Positions 11,359 through 24,050 of a stretch of DNA of 64,000 nt are shown here, piece after piece; position 1 is the stretch's first letter; each line of letters opens with the position of its first letter. The stretch is from Arion vulgaris (taxonomy: Eukaryota; Mollusca; Gastropoda; Stylommatophora; Arionidae). The notes under the pieces are model-generated. The model saw nothing but the letters and a program-made list of their open reading frames with translations, made no database searches and was not told where the DNA came from. The position numbers and the translations under genes are program-made. Location: contig CM036762.1 of the NCBI GenBank assembly GCA_020796225.1, positions 17,655,286 to 17,719,285 on the forward strand. The letters are read 5' to 3'.

Positions 11359-12281
11359 CCAGGGTGATAACATGTTCGTTCTCGTAACAAGTCGATTGCT
11401 TCATGCGGAATATCCGTCATTCTATTCTGCTATCTTTTATTTGTGCTTTTAAATGACCTTACATAACCGTTTAACGTTTTGTATTTGTCTATTAATAATT
11501 CACAATTCACTGAAGCTGCATCGAAAGTTCTCTGTCGCTGACAATATTAGGGAGTTGTTAGGTGCTGAGTATATCTATATGGCGCCCTGTATACATTGAC
11601 ATTGATTGAATATCCAGTTAAAATGTTTATATTGAAGATGACACAGAAATGAGAAAATTACTAAAATATTCATTGATGGATTCTTCTTTATTTTACTAAA
11701 GTGTTAAAGCTTGACCTGAAAAAAACTAAGGACCAGTGAATGAGATGTCAGAAATCAGGGTCAGCAAACTAGAACTGACCAAAACTCTACTTTAGCTTCA
11801 AGTGGTGGTCCTGGTAACACGCTGAAATGCTGCAGTCTGGCTAATTGGGTAGGATATAAGAAGAAAGACATCACAGTACCAAATATACTAAAGCTAAAAA
11901 CGAATGTAATGTAGCTTGCTGAAATCATTGTAAACTGTGATACAGTGTATTATCATCATTCAGTAGCGTGTCATCTGCAGAACTTTGATCATCATTACAA
12001 TCCTTAAAACTGTCTCTTTTCTAAGTGGACAGATGTCCTACCTTCGTTGCTGTTATGTTCAATTTGTCTTGATCTTCTTCTTTATCTTTGCTTTCATAGA
12101 ACTTGTCTTCCTCCATATTTCACTTTTTATAATCCTTGTCTCTTTTGTCTCTAAAGTACTTGACATTTCTCTTTCTTATCCTTATTGTCAAACATATCAC
12201 TACTTTAACAATTGTTTACTTTAGCGAGAACGATTACATACAAAAAGAAGCTACATATTTCTCTCTTACATTCACAATCAA
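11359..12281. other. No gene recognised
   Basis: AT-rich; the longest ORFs (67-79 codons) are hydrophobic low-complexity translations of T-rich DNA. No repeat or RNA gene recognised. Confidence 0.4.
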
Positions 12282-12398
12282 TTAGTGTTGTTTCTTCTGC
12301 TGTCGTAGTTAGTGTTGTTTCTTCTGCTATCGTAGTTAGTGTTGTTTCTTCTGCTGTTGTAGTTAGTGTTGTTTCTTCTGCTGTCGTAGTTAGTATTT
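12282..12398 (+). repeat. 27-bp tandem repeat, about 4 copies
   Basis: The unit is TTAGTGTTGTTTCTTCTGCTG followed by TCGTAG, with single-base variants. Confidence 0.93.
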
Positions 12399-12559
12399 AG
12401 ATGTTTTTAGCGACAAACATATTTCGACTTAATTTGCTCTTTTACACAAATCGTAAATATGAACGGCTGCAACAAAACCATATAACAATATATATATATG
12501 TGCTTTTTTATTTGACTATTTTCTTATATGTTCATTTCCTTCTGATTACACTGTCAAAC

Positions 12560-12727
12560 ATCAAATCAAATATTATTAAAGACATGAAATCAAATATTAT
12601 TAAAGACATGAAATCAAATATTATTAAAGACATGAAGTCAAATATTATTAAAGACATGAAATCAAATATTATTAAAGACATGAAATCAAATATTATTAAA
12701 GACATGATATCAAATATTATTAAAGAC
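12560..12727 (+). repeat. 24-bp tandem repeat, 7 copies
   Basis: The unit is ATCAAATATTATTAAAGACATGAA cut at any phase; the equivalent position beside receptor A (8477-8500) has one copy only. It lies in the 3' flank of receptor B, just outside the 89-bp array. ORFs through it in both directions are artefacts. Confidence 0.95.
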
Positions 12728-12759
12728 AACAAGATTAGGTCGCCGGTTGTCAACATCGG

Positions 12760-15700
12760 TTTAGAGATAATCAAGAAATGCAACTGAAGACGATTATGAC
12801 AAGATGTTCTATTCTTCACATCTTGGATACTTTTGAAATATTTGTCCATTTAGAGATAATCAAGAAATGATACTGAAGACGATTGAAAGATGTTCTGTTC
12901 TTCACATCTTGATACTTTGAAATATTTGTCCATTTAGAGATAATCAAGAAATGCAACTGAGACGATTAGTGACAAGATGTTCTATTCTTCACATCTTGGA
13001 TACTTTTGAAATATTTGTCCATTTAGAGATAATCAAGAAATGCAACTGAAGACGATTATGACAAGATGTTCTATTCTTCACATCTTGGATACTTTTGAAA
13101 TATTTGTCCATTTAGAGATAATCAAGAAATGATACTGAAGACGATTATGACAAGATGTTCTATTCTTCACATCTTGGATACTTTTGAAATATTTGTCCAT
13201 TTAGAGATAATCAAGAAATGATACTGAAGACGATTATGACAAGATGTTCTATTCTTCACATCTTGGATACTTTTGAAATATTTGTCCATTTAGAGATAAT
13301 CAAGAAATGATAATGAAGACGATTATGACAAGATGTTCTATTCTTCACATCTTGGATACTTTTGAAATATTTGTCCATTTAGAGATAATCAAGAAATGAT
13401 ACTGAAGACGATTATGACAAGATGTTCTATTCTTCACATCTTGGATACTTTTGAAATATTTGTCCATTTAGAGATAATCAAGAAATGATAATGAAGATGA
13501 TTCATGACAAGATGTTCTGTTCTTCACATCTTGGATACTTTTGAAATATTTGTCCATTTAGAGATAATCAAGAAATGATACTGAAGAGATTTGACAAGAT
13601 GTTCTATTCTTCACATCTTGGATACTTTTTAAAATTTGTCCATTTGAGATAATCAAGAAATGATACTGAAGATGATTATGACAAGATGTTCTATTCTTCA
13701 CATCTTGGATACTTTTTTTAAATATTTGTCCATTTAGGGGATAATCAAGAAATGATACTGAAGAGATTATGACAAGATGTTCTATTCTTCACATCTTGGA
13801 TACTTTTGAAATATTTGTCCATTTAGAGATAATCAAGAAAAAGATACTGAAGATTGATTATGACAAGATGTTCTGTTCTTCACATCTTGGGTACTTTGAA
13901 ATATTTGTCCATTTAGAGATAATCAAGAAATGATACTGAAGACGATTATGACAAGATGTTCTATTCTTCACATCTTGGATATTTTTGACATATTTGTCCA
14001 TTTAGAGACAATCAGAAATGCAACTGAAGACGATTATGACAAGATGTTCTGTTCTTCACATCTTTGGGTACTTTGAAATTTTGTCCATTTAGAGATAATC
14101 AAGAAAATGATACTGAAGACGATTATGACAAGATGTTCTATTCTTCACATCTTGGATACTTTTGAAATATTTGTCCATTTAGAGATAATCAAGAAATGAT
14201 ACTGAAGACGATTATGACAAGATGTTCTATTCTTCACATCTTGGATACTTTTGAAATATTTGTCCATTTAGAGATAATCAAGAAATGCAACTGAAGACGA
14301 TTATGACAAGATGTTCTATTCTTCACATCTTGATAATTTTGAAATATTTGTCCATTTAGAGATAATCAAGAAATGATACTGAAAGGGTTATGACAAGATG
14401 TTCTGTTCTTCACATCTTGGATACTTTTGAAATATTTGTCCATTTAGAGATAATCAAGAAATGATACTGAAGACGATTATGACAAGATGTTCTATTCTTC
14501 ACATCTTGGGTACTTTTTTGAAATATTTGTCCATTTAGAGATAATCAAGAAATGATACTGAAGACGATTATGACAAGATGTTCTATTCTTCACATCTTGG
14601 ATACTTTTGAAATATTTGTCCATTTAGAGATAATCAAGAAATGATACTGAAGACGATTATGACAAGATGTTCTATTCTTCACATCTTGGATACTTTTGAA
14701 ATATTTGTCCATTTAGAGATAATCAAGAAATGATACTGAAGACGATTATGACAAGATGTTCTATTCTTCACATCTTGGATACTTTTGAAATATTTGTCCA
14801 TTTAGAGATAATCAAGAAATGAACTGAAGACGATTATGACAAGATGTTCTATTCTTCACATCTTGGATACTTTTAAATATTTGTCATTTAGAGATAATCA
14901 AGAAATGATACTGAAGACGATTATGACAAGATGTTCTGTTCTTCACATCTTGGATACTTTTGAAATATTTGTCCATTTAGAGATAATCAAGAAATGATAC
15001 TGAAGACGATTATGACAAGATGTTCTATTCTTCACATCTTGGATACTTTTGAAATATTTGTCCATTTAGAGATAATCAAGAAATGATACTGAAGACGATT
15101 ATGACAAGATGTTCCATTTTCACATCTTGATCTTTTGAAATATTTGTCCATTTAGAGATAATCAGAAATGCAACTGAAGAGATTATGACAAGATGTTCTA
15201 TTCTTCACATCTTGGATACTTTTGAAATATTTGTCCATTTAGAGATAATCAAGAAATGATACTGAAGACGATTATGACAAGATGTTCTATTCTTCACATC
15301 TTGATATTTAAATATTTGTCCATTTAGAGATAATCAAGAAATGAACTGAAGAGATTATGACAAGATGTTCTGTTCTTCACATCTTGGATACTTTTGAAAT
15401 ATTTGTCCATTTAGAGATAATCAAGAAATGAACTGAAGACGATTATGACAAGATGTTCTATTCTTCACATCTTGGATACTTTTGAAATATTTGTCCATTT
15501 AGAGATAATCAAGAAATGATACTGAAGACGATTATGACAAGATGTTCTATTCTTCACATCTTGGATACTTTTGAAATATTTGTCCATTTAGAGATAATCA
15601 AGAAATGCAACTGAAGACGATTATGACAAGATGTTCTTTTCACATCTTGGATACTTTTGAAATATTTGTCCATTTAGAGATAATCAAGAAATGATACTGA

Positions 15701-17349
15701 AGACGATTATGACAAGATGTTCTATTCTTCACATCTTGGATACTTTTGAAATATTTGTCCATTTAGAGATAATCAAGAAATGATACTGAAGACGATTATG
15801 ACAAGATGTTCTATTCTTCACATCTTGGATACTTTTGAAATATTTGTCCATTTAGAGATAATCAAGAAATGATACTGAAGACGATTATGACAAGATGTTC
15901 TGTTCTTCACATCTTGGTACTTGAAATATTTGTCCATTTAGAGATAATCAGAAATGATATGAAGACGATTAGACAAGATGTTCTGTTCTTCACATCTTGG
16001 ATACTTTGAAATATTTGTCCATTTAGAGATAATCAAGAAATGCAACTGAAGACGATTATGACAAGATGTTCTATTCTTCACATCTTGGATACTTTTGAAA
16101 TATTTGTCCATTTAGAGATAATCAAGAAATGATACTGAAGACGATTATGACAAGATGTTCTATTCTTCACATCTTGGATACTTTTGAAATATTTGTCCAT
16201 TTAGAGATAATCAAGAAATGATACTGAAGACGATTATGACAAGATGTTCTATTCTTCACATCTTGGATACTTTTGAAATATTTGTCCATTTAGAGATAAT
16301 CAAGAAATGAACTGAAGACGATTTGACAAGATGTTCTGTTCTTCACATCTTGGATATCTTTTGAAATATTTGTCCATTTAGAGATAATCAAGAAATGATA
16401 CTGAAGACGATTATGACAAGATGTTCTATTCTTCACATCTTGGATACTTTTGAAATATTTGTCCATTTAGAGATAATCAAGAAATGCAACTGAAGACGAT
16501 TATGACAAGATGTTCTATTCTTCACATCTTGGATATTTTGAAATATTTGTCCATTAGAGATAATCAAGAAATGAACTAAGACGATTATGACAAGATGTTC
16601 TTTCTTCACATCTTGGATACTTTTGAAATATTTGTCCATTTAGAGATAATCAAGAAACACAACTGAAGACGATTATGACAAGATGTTCTATTCTTCACAT
16701 CTTGGATACTTTTGAAATATTTGTCCATTTAGAGATAATCAAGAAATGATACTGAAGACGATTATGACAAGATGTTCTATTCTTCACATCTTGGATACTT
16801 TTGAAATATTTGTCCATTTAGAGATAATCAAGAAATGATAATGAAGACGATTATGACAAGATGTTCTGTTCTTCACATCTTGGATACTTTTGAAATATTT
16901 GTCCATTTAGAGATAATCAAGAAATGATACTGAAAGACATTATGAAAAGATGTTCTATTCTTCACATCTTGGATACTTTTGAAATATTTGTCCATTTAGA
17001 GATAATCAAGAAATGATACTGAAGACGATTATGACAAGATGTTCTATTCTTCCATCTTGGATGCTTTGAAATATTTGTCCATTTAGAGATAATCAAGAAA
17101 TGTAACTGAAGACGATTATGACAAGATGTTCTATTCTTCACATCTTGGATACTTTTGAAATATTTGTCCATTTAGAGATAATCAAGAAATGATACTGAAG
17201 ACGATTATGACAAGATGTTCTATTCTTCACATCTTGGATACTTTTGAAATATTTGTCCATTTAGAGATAATCAAGAAATGATAATGAAGACGATTATGAC
17301 AAGATGTTCTGTTCTTCACATCTTGGATACTTTTGAAATATTTGTCCAT
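12760..17349. repeat. 89-bp satellite array, about 51 copies, in the 3' flank of receptor B
   Basis: Each unit runs from TTTAGAGATAATCAAGAAATG through GACAAGATGTTCTATTCTTC to GAAATATTTGTCCA. Spacing is 89 bp between intact copies (for example 13111 to 13200). Variants include CAACTGAAG versus ATACTGAAG, TGTTCTG versus TGTTCTA, and many short deletions concentrated at about 13.5-14.1, 15.1-15.4, 15.9 and 16.5 kb. The flanks of receptors A and C hold the same sequence as a single copy (8538-8626) or a degraded one (48700-48810). 89 is not a multiple of 3 and no ORF is maintained. Confidence 0.97.
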
Positions 17350-17526
17350 TTCTTCATTGTATCAATATCATAAATTCCAGTTAAATAAATGTATTAATTT
17401 AACAAGTTGAATATAAACAATTTTAATCTCTTGTGTCAAGTTTAAAGTCTAGATATTATCACTTGCATCTTTTCAGACATGAATATCAATTGTTTCTCTG
17501 GTGACCTGTTGTCAACAATTGCCGAC

Positions 17527-18571
17527 TTATGCGATTATAAAATTAGTTATCATGTGCCTAAACTTTGAATTTAACTTGAGATAAAATAGAACGTGGATAG
17601 AACATCCCAGAGAACTGAATACAGATGATAAGGACCAAATTGTGATGCTAAAGTTTTCTTGATTCCCAGAGCTTGTTTCTGAATGGTATAAACAAAATTA
17701 GTACTACTAACTTTGGTATGCTACTCAATGTAATTGTTATCGACAAGTAAAAACATTTTTAAAGTCGTCTCTCACGTTTGGATAAGGTCGATTCCATCTT
17801 GTTGGATGAACTTTGTCGAATTCTTGAAGTAACTTGAAGAGAATACCACATCCACATTGCAGCCACAATAATAATAGCCTGAGATAAGCACCATATAAAC
17901 GCCCCGAATACTGTGCCAACTATATTTCTATATAACGCCAGCACTCCGGCAATTAATGCCGTCGGTACATGTTCTGATGTCTCATTCAACGATGTATTTG
18001 TAATTAATAAAACATTTTCTCTGCGTTTGAATGAACTGTTCGCTAAAAGAGGAATGTGAATAACAATATATATAAAGTAGATTGTAAGTGTGGAGATAAT
18101 ACATCGAGATCTTGTGAAGATATGTTTCACTTTAAATGGAAAAACCACACAGAAACATCTTTCGATTGATATCATGGCCGTGATCCAACAAGAAACTCCA
18201 TAGAATACGTTATACGTCCACTGAAAAATGTAATGACCTAAATACCTGGCATGACAAGAATTTATTGGGTACGTGAACTCTGTAACAAAACAGATACATG
18301 TTGTTAGTTGTATGCTTGTAAGAAGATAATTAGTCACTGATAGAGCAAATAGTCCTATACTCATGCTGTCTTTGAGACCAAGTTTGAAGAAGACGATCAT
18401 GTTCAGGAGGTTAGTGACCAACCCAAGAACAGAAATAATGATCGGAATGGTAATGTTTACAAAGATGTGGACGTATACCATGACGTCATCGCCAATAATC
18501 TGTGACGACTTGTATAAGTTATTAGTTGTAGTATCTTGGTGATGCCTGACCAGTATATCAGCTTCAGACAT
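17527..18571 (-). pseudogene. Receptor B: chemosensory GPCR pseudogene, paralogue of A
   Basis: The reading frame runs from 18571 (MSEADILVRHHQDTTTNNLY) through TM1-TM5 and into the third intracellular loop, ending at a stop at 17759-17761 just after STLSKRERRL. Motifs are like A: LGLVTNLLNMIVFFKLGLKD in TM1 and SIERCFCVVFPFKVKHIF after TM3. Relative to A, about 15 residues of the third intracellular loop are deleted, the codons after RRL have a 3-base loss that creates the stop, and TM6-TM7 (17758-17527) carry further indels. Homology continues to the position of A's stop codon. A receptor lacking TM6 and TM7 would not be expected to signal. Confidence 0.88.
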
Positions 18572-18830
18572 TGTGTGTAATTAAAATGTTCATCAGCAAT
18601 TAACATATATTACTAACACTATTGATGTAACAACACACTAACAGTCAATTAAATTTACTGCTAACCAACCATCCTGTGTAGCATCCTTAATGTAGTCGAT
18701 GTCTTAGTAAATAACTCTTTTTAAATATGAGTAGCTCTATTTTCTGAATTTGGGAAAAAATATCGAATTCGTTACCCAACCAATGTGTAAGTGCTCTGTC
18801 GCTAACAATATCAGCTATATTTAACTGATT
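18572..18830 (-). promoter_or_regulatory. Conserved 5' flank of receptor B (candidate promoter)
   Basis: Matches the upstream flanks of A and C; the distal part shares GTAAGTGCTCTGTCGCTAAC with C almost exactly. Regulatory role inferred only from conservation and position. Confidence 0.4.
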
Positions 18831-19019
18831 GTTTATTCGATATTTAAGTCGAGAGACAACATATTGTCATACAATTTGGCCATGAGTTGTAAACGACATT
18901 GATATTGATGATAAACAACGTTTAGTATATGCATTGTAATTATTTATTTGAAAAAAAATTAATTTCCTTGAAAATATATTTTCACTCCCCACCCTTCATC
19001 TTGAAGTGGATTTCGTCTT

Positions 19020-20255
19020 TAGTGATCTCTGGTCATGCGCTTAATTTACTGTGGACCACAAACTGGGCAGTCAGCTTCAGGTCTGTCAGGTTTCCCCAAA
19101 GCTTAGTTTTCAGGTCGACTGGGTGTGGCCAAATGTTTCTTCTCAGCTCACCCAGGTGAGGAGAGTCTTGCAGGATATGCTCTGGTGTCTGTTCCGACTG
19201 CTGACACTGGCAGAGAGCTGTTTGACCTATTCCTATTCTATATAAGTGTTTGTTGAGTCTGCAATGTCCGGTGCGTAGTCGAAATATAATGACCTGGTCT
19301 GTTCTGCTTAGGTCTTTGGGGGAGTCCATAATCATATCCAGTGTTTGTCTTCCAGTCTACTGCAGATTTTCTCTGTATGAGGGTTTGACCTCTTGAAAAG
19401 ATAGGAGTTGATATATTTGCTCTTTGGCACTGCCCTCATTAGCTAAGACATCGGCACTCTCATTGCCTGCAATGCCACAGTGAGATGGAATCCACTGCAA
19501 GTGAATTTTGCCTTTTCTGAAAGCTGAGCAAGTTCTATTTTTAGGTTTTATGCTGTCAGCGGATTTAGCAACCATGGCTTGTATAGTTGATAGTCAGTCT
19601 GTAAGAAATACCATCTTGCATGCAGGTGCTTGCAGCTTTTTCATGTACTGTGCTGCCATCAGAAGGGCTAAGAATTCTGCTTTGTAGTTGGAACATATTC
19701 TTCCAGTAGGAGCTGCTAGAGACACAGTAGTAGCATCTGGGTGCCTAATGTACACTCCTGCTTCACCATTCATGGTTGCCTCTATTGCCGATTCATCTGT
19801 GTAAATTCTTATCCAGCTGTCTTCTGGAAACATGTAATGGAGATGTTCCATTGTAGTTGCTTTCTTCACTAGATTAGTCTCGGCATCTTTGCTTAACAAT
19901 TTAGGGATGGAGGTTGAGAAGTTTAGTGGTACTGAGTCTGGTTCCCAGTGATCAAAAAGTAATTCTTCAGGTATGGAATTATGATTTAGTAGTTCCAAGT
20001 ATGACTTTCCTATTTCTTTTGCTTTGTGGTTTAGACTTGTACGCTTTAGTCTGCTTTTTTTCCTAGCCGCCATTTTTCATGCAGTGGATGGTGAGGCATC
20101 CTCTTGATCCTTTCAGTCTGTAGAATCACTTTTCTCCTCCTTCTGTCTTCAAAGGGCTGGATGGTGGTTGCCTTTTCCATTTCTACAATTGGTGTAGATT
20201 TGATGGCTCTCAAAATAGTACGCAGACACCTGTTTTCTGCAATGATTACTAGACA
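19020..20255 (-). pseudogene. LINE ORF2 C-terminus with RNase H domain, broken
   Basis: Read on the minus strand. 20250-20090 encodes the thumb linker (RAIKSTPIVEMEKATTIQPF). 20073-19594 holds the first half of an RNase H domain with the catalytic residues in order: D in IYTDES, E in KAEFLALLMA, D in VFLTD. After an in-frame TGA at the codon following TD, 19575-19357 holds IHLQWIPSHCGIAGNESADV, with the fourth D in ESAD. Another stop at about 19356 precedes 19335-19033 (RLRTGHCRLNKHLYRIGIG and C-x-C-x(8)-E-H-I-L), the usual C-terminal Cys/His segment. An RNase H after the RT points to the I-type LINE group. Two nonsense codons and loss of the RT make it inactive. Confidence 0.87.
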
Positions 20256-20272
20256 TTGTTTATATATATATT

Positions 20273-20472
20273 ATGCCCGCCTGTCCAAGGTGTTCGTAGC
20301 GCGTTGGACAACTGGTGACAAGCCCTCTGTGAGTGCGGTTCAGTTCCGCGGGCTAGCAGAGAGCCAAAGGTTCTCCAGATTTACGGTGTTCGTGGCACCG
20401 AACCGAAGGGTTACGATGTCCATGGCACCGAGCCGAAGAGCTGAAAAGCTCAAGTGCTTCTAGATCGAAAAA
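20273..20472 (+). mobile_element. tRNA-derived SINE-like element, copy 1
   Basis: About 200 bp. It begins ATGCCCGCCTG, has an A-box-like TAGCGCGTTGG and a degraded B box (GGTTCAGTTCCG), then a tail with two GGCACCGA.CCGAAG repeats. Copy 2 starts 315 bp downstream on the same strand. Confidence 0.75.
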
Positions 20473-20587
20473 TGTTTTTTGCAAAACGTGGGCCAATTGT
20501 ATGGCAATATATTTGTTAGTTTTGTTCTGTTAATTTAAAAAAAAAAGATAATCCTTGTTCTGGGGCGTCTCCACCTAAAATAAACAT

Positions 20588-20782
20588 ATGCCCGCGTGCC
20601 CAGCGTGTTCGTAGCGCGTTGGACTACGGGTGACTAGTCCTCTGTAAGTGCGGGTTCAACTCCGCGGACAAGCAGAAAAGCTACAGGTTCCCCAGATTTA
20701 CGGTTTTCGTGGCACCGAGCCGAAGGGTTACGATGTCCATGACACCGAACCGAAGAGCTTTCAGCTCAAGTGCTTCTGGATT
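20588..20782 (+). mobile_element. tRNA-derived SINE-like element, copy 2
   Basis: Same family as 20273-20472, with a perfect B box (GGTTCAACTCC) and A-box-like TAGCGCGTTGG. It ends in an A-rich tail with AATA repeats (20783-20803), consistent with retroposition. No cloverleaf acceptor stem, so not a functional tRNA. Confidence 0.8.
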
Positions 20783-20811
20783 AAAAAAAAAAATAAATAA
20801 ATAAACCTATT

Positions 20812-21478
20812 TGTTATTAGACACATCAACAAAACCGAAGTAATGACATTCGCTAGAGAAGAAAACACTAACAATATCTCCATTCACAATCGCCCTTTAA
20901 AACAAGTCAAATACTTTTTTCAGCAAAAGGAAGATAACAAATAAAATTCAACAGAGATGAAACAAAGATGTTAGGACTAATGGCGCCAATTTTAAAATGC
21001 AAACATGTCACCATGAACACAAAAGAGCAATGTTCAACACAATCTTTCTCCTTACATTATGCGATCAGTGCAAAACCTGGACGCTGACGTCTAATGATAG
21101 AAGAAAACTAGTCACGACAGAGATGAAGTGTCTACGCAGAATGCTTGGAGGTAACAAAAAGAGACCAGTTGAGAAATGAAGACATCAGGAAACAAGTGGG
21201 TACAACATCAGTACTTAACTCCATCAATAAACAACAAATTAAACTGTTCTGCCCCATAAACAGATTGCTAACAGAAAGTGCACCCTAAGAACAATGTTGC
21301 TCCGATACAATGGATACAAATCAAAAGGCCGGCCACAGAAAATATGGACCTCAGAGATAACAGAGACGACGAAAGACACTATTTACAAAGCGCACTCAAG
21401 GGCTCGTTCTAGAAATGTCTTATCCTGTCGCTGTGAGGTAAAACAAGATTGGAGAAAAGACAGAAAAAGGTAGTTATT
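20812..21478 (+). mobile_element. LINE ORF2 3' fragment, same family as 6921-8412
   Basis: The sequence matches the reverse complement of 6921-7560: TCGCTAGAGAAGAAAACACT near the start corresponds to the post-FADD region. The readable C-terminal part is CKTWTLTSNDRRKLVTTEMK then CLRRMLGG (21060-21150), followed by shifted frames for the terminal RGRPRKIW-like segment. 5'-truncated and frameshifted. It splits receptor B's upstream duplicated DNA. Confidence 0.85.
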
Positions 21479-21597
21479 AGACACTGTTATCTATAATCAT
21501 AGACCAGAGTCTAGTTGTTTATATCAGAATGATTAACTCTATAAATACCGTCGACATTTATAATTGCAGATTATATTATTCATTCATTTATATTATC

Positions 21598-21765
21598 ATG
21601 GGCATGCTCAGCAGTAGAAGACTAATATGGTTGGGGCATGTAAGAAAAATGGAAGCTTGTCGCATACCAAAACAAATGTTGTTCTGTGAACTTTCGGAGA
21701 GGAAGAGGCACCAGGGCAGACCACTGCTCAAATATACAGATGTCTACAAGGCCTCGATGAAAAAT
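21598..21765 (+). mobile_element. LINE ORF2 C-terminal scrap
   Basis: Encodes RRLIWLGHVRKMEACRIPKQ then KRHQGRPLLKYTDVYK, the same C-terminal layout as 43170-43310 of the LINE at 39533-43633. About 55 codons only. Followed by a (TTC)n tract. Confidence 0.8.
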
Positions 21766-21779
21766 ATTTCTTCTTCTTC

Positions 21780-22030
21780 TTCTTTGCGTTCGTTCTTAAC
21801 AACCAATTATAATCACTCTTTGTGCTATGTTTGATCTTTGCCAAGAACGTGTATACGTTGCAAAATTGGTTTGGTAGGCCTCAAACGCATAAACTTGTAT
21901 AAACCTCTTAAGACACATGCATCCGATTTCAGCCAAACCTCCTTAGTTGCCTCTATGACATGTGTGGCAGTAACAGTGGTTCTATTCTTTACACCCCAAA
22001 TTTGGGCACCGGTAACCACTCGGGCGAAAT
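21780..22030 (-). other. Possible retroelement 3' end, unidentified
   Basis: On the minus strand a 64-codon ORF (22019-21825) has no recognised motif. It ends in ACGTTCTTGGCAAAG followed further on by (GAA)n. The same 15 bases occur on the minus strand near the end of the 36751-37827 insert, also before a purine repeat. Suggestive of a shared 3' end, not proven. Confidence 0.25.
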
Positions 22031-23286
22031 ATTTCTATAGGTCTCAGCAAATCGGAAAAACTAGCTGATGACAGAGTTGTTTGGAAAGCGATATTGCGCA
22101 AGGGCGCATAGTCTTTTGAGAATAGACTTATGTACAAGCTAAAAGACAAGAGAGAAAAGTAAAAAGTCAGGAAGTTGTCACAGTAAAACACTTGCCAATT
22201 GACCATCTGTAAAGACGAAAAGGCCATATATTATTCATACATACCATCAAACTTTTTAAACTAATTTTATCTTTCTTTAGTTTGTTATGTATTCTCTATA
22301 TTTTTAACATAATTATATGTAGACATATAACGAGAAGAATCATGCTCACTTGGCTATAAATATAATTATTATTATTATTATTATTATCTATAGAAGCTCT
22401 GATCATAGTCATTCAATCTTGCTCTTCTGATAATCGAAGTGAATGTGCTCATAAAAATCGTGTTATATATCTTAGTCTTAACACATTTACATTTACAACA
22501 CATTGAGAGAGTATTTCAGGAAATATACATTTTCAGGTTTAAATCCTACTTGCTGTCCAGTTTAAGAGATATTTATGTCGACATTGGTACAGCCGAAAGG
22601 AACGACATACCAACTATGTGAAACGATTGATTAATCAACATCAAACTGGCATGTTGGGCTGCCGGACGCTACTCTATTTGTTAAGGCGGGAATCGAAGCA
22701 AATATGAACATGTTCGAAGTGCTATAATGATATTCCTCATGTAACTGATAACTGATATAAAGAATACAGTTACGAATTGTGATTTTATGATTTAGAATAT
22801 ATTTGTTGAATATTTTTTATTGAAGATTTGACTACACTTTTAGAAAATGGAAGTAGCACATTATCTAGTTAAATAGTTAATCATGAGATTGTCTACAGTG
22901 AACAAGGAGCAAGTACATAAATATCCCGATTACATGTTCAGTATATACACCAGCACTGAACAACGAACAGTTCCAGTTCTGTATTAGTTAATAAGATCGT
23001 TTACTCTCCGTAGCACTATAGTGTCCAAGTCTAGCAACATCATGTTTGTCTCCAACTTTCTGCAATAGAGACATGGATACAGAACACAAGAACCTGAATC
23101 CTCTGTCCGACCCGTTTCACTAATAGCGTTCAGAATGCCAGCCTTGTCCATTTCTTACCACCTGCAACGTTTCCGTGTCCGCAAGTATTCTTACTTGTTC
23201 ATTTCCCTGACTTCCGTGTTTAAGTATATATATCAGCATAAGACAGATGGTATACACAATGATATTCTTCTTGTTTGTTTATTAAA
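22031..23286. other. Duplicated intergenic DNA upstream of receptor B; (TTA)n microsatellite
   Basis: 22250-22500 matches 10330-10480 (receptor A unit), e.g. CTTAACACATTTACATT-like bases. A (TTA)n tract lies at about 22364-22388. No supported gene. Confidence 0.45.
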
Positions 23287-23566
23287 TATGTTCTTCTTAT
23301 GTTATTCTACTCGATGTTGCGTATGTTATATCAAGTAATTCTTGTTATTCTACTCGATGTTGCGTATGTTATATCATGTAATTCTTATGTTATTCTACTC
23401 GATGTTGCGTATGTTATATCAAGTAATTCTTATGTTATTCTACTCGATGTTGCTTATGTTATATCAAGTAATTCTTATGTTATTCTACTCGATGTTGCGT
23501 ATGTTATATCAAGTAATTCTTATGTTATTCTACTCGATGTTGCGTATGTTATATCAAGTAATTCTT
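23287..23566 (+). repeat. 45-bp tandem repeat, 6 copies
   Basis: The unit holds TTATTCTACTCGATGTTGCG and TATGTTATATCAAGTAATTC; 45 is a multiple of 3, so two overlapping ORFs of about 97-99 codons appear. Copies are nearly identical. Confidence 0.95.
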
Positions 23567-23844
23567 AATGTATGTATGTGTGAGTTTACATCTCATTACA
23601 AATTCATTCATTTTCCCAACATAGCTGGTCCTGTATTTTAATTGACCATTATTCTTCATCTTTTCTGATAATCATGTATCATCTCTTCATCGTGTGTGTG
23701 GTCTTCCTCTTGTTGTTTATTCTTTATAATTTGTTAATGTAACTGTTCGTTTAGGACGCTACCATGGCATTCTTGTTTTGTTACTAAATTATTTAATCTG
23801 TTGTTTTAAACAAAAAAAATTAATTGTAGGACTGATTTTATTCG

Positions 23845-24050
23845 TTGTCTTCTTCTAATTTCTTCATTTCTCAATTTATGTTTCTTCTAATTTCTTCATT
23901 TCTCAATTTATGTTTCTTCTAATTTCTTCATTTCTCAATTTATGTTTCTTCTAATTTCTTCATTTCTCAATTTATGTTTCTTCTAATTTCTTCATTACTC
24001 AATTTATGTTTCTTCTAATTTCTTCATTTCTCAATTTATGTTTCTTCTAA
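23845..24050 (+). repeat. 31-bp tandem repeat, about 6 copies
   Basis: The unit is TTCTTCTAATTTCTTCATTT followed by CTCAATTTATG; one copy reads CATTACTC. Confidence 0.95.

Noticed and set aside
12760..17349. Regular repeats reminiscent of a CRISPR array
   Set aside because: Units are contiguous without unique spacers, the period is 89 bp and the setting is an animal genome.
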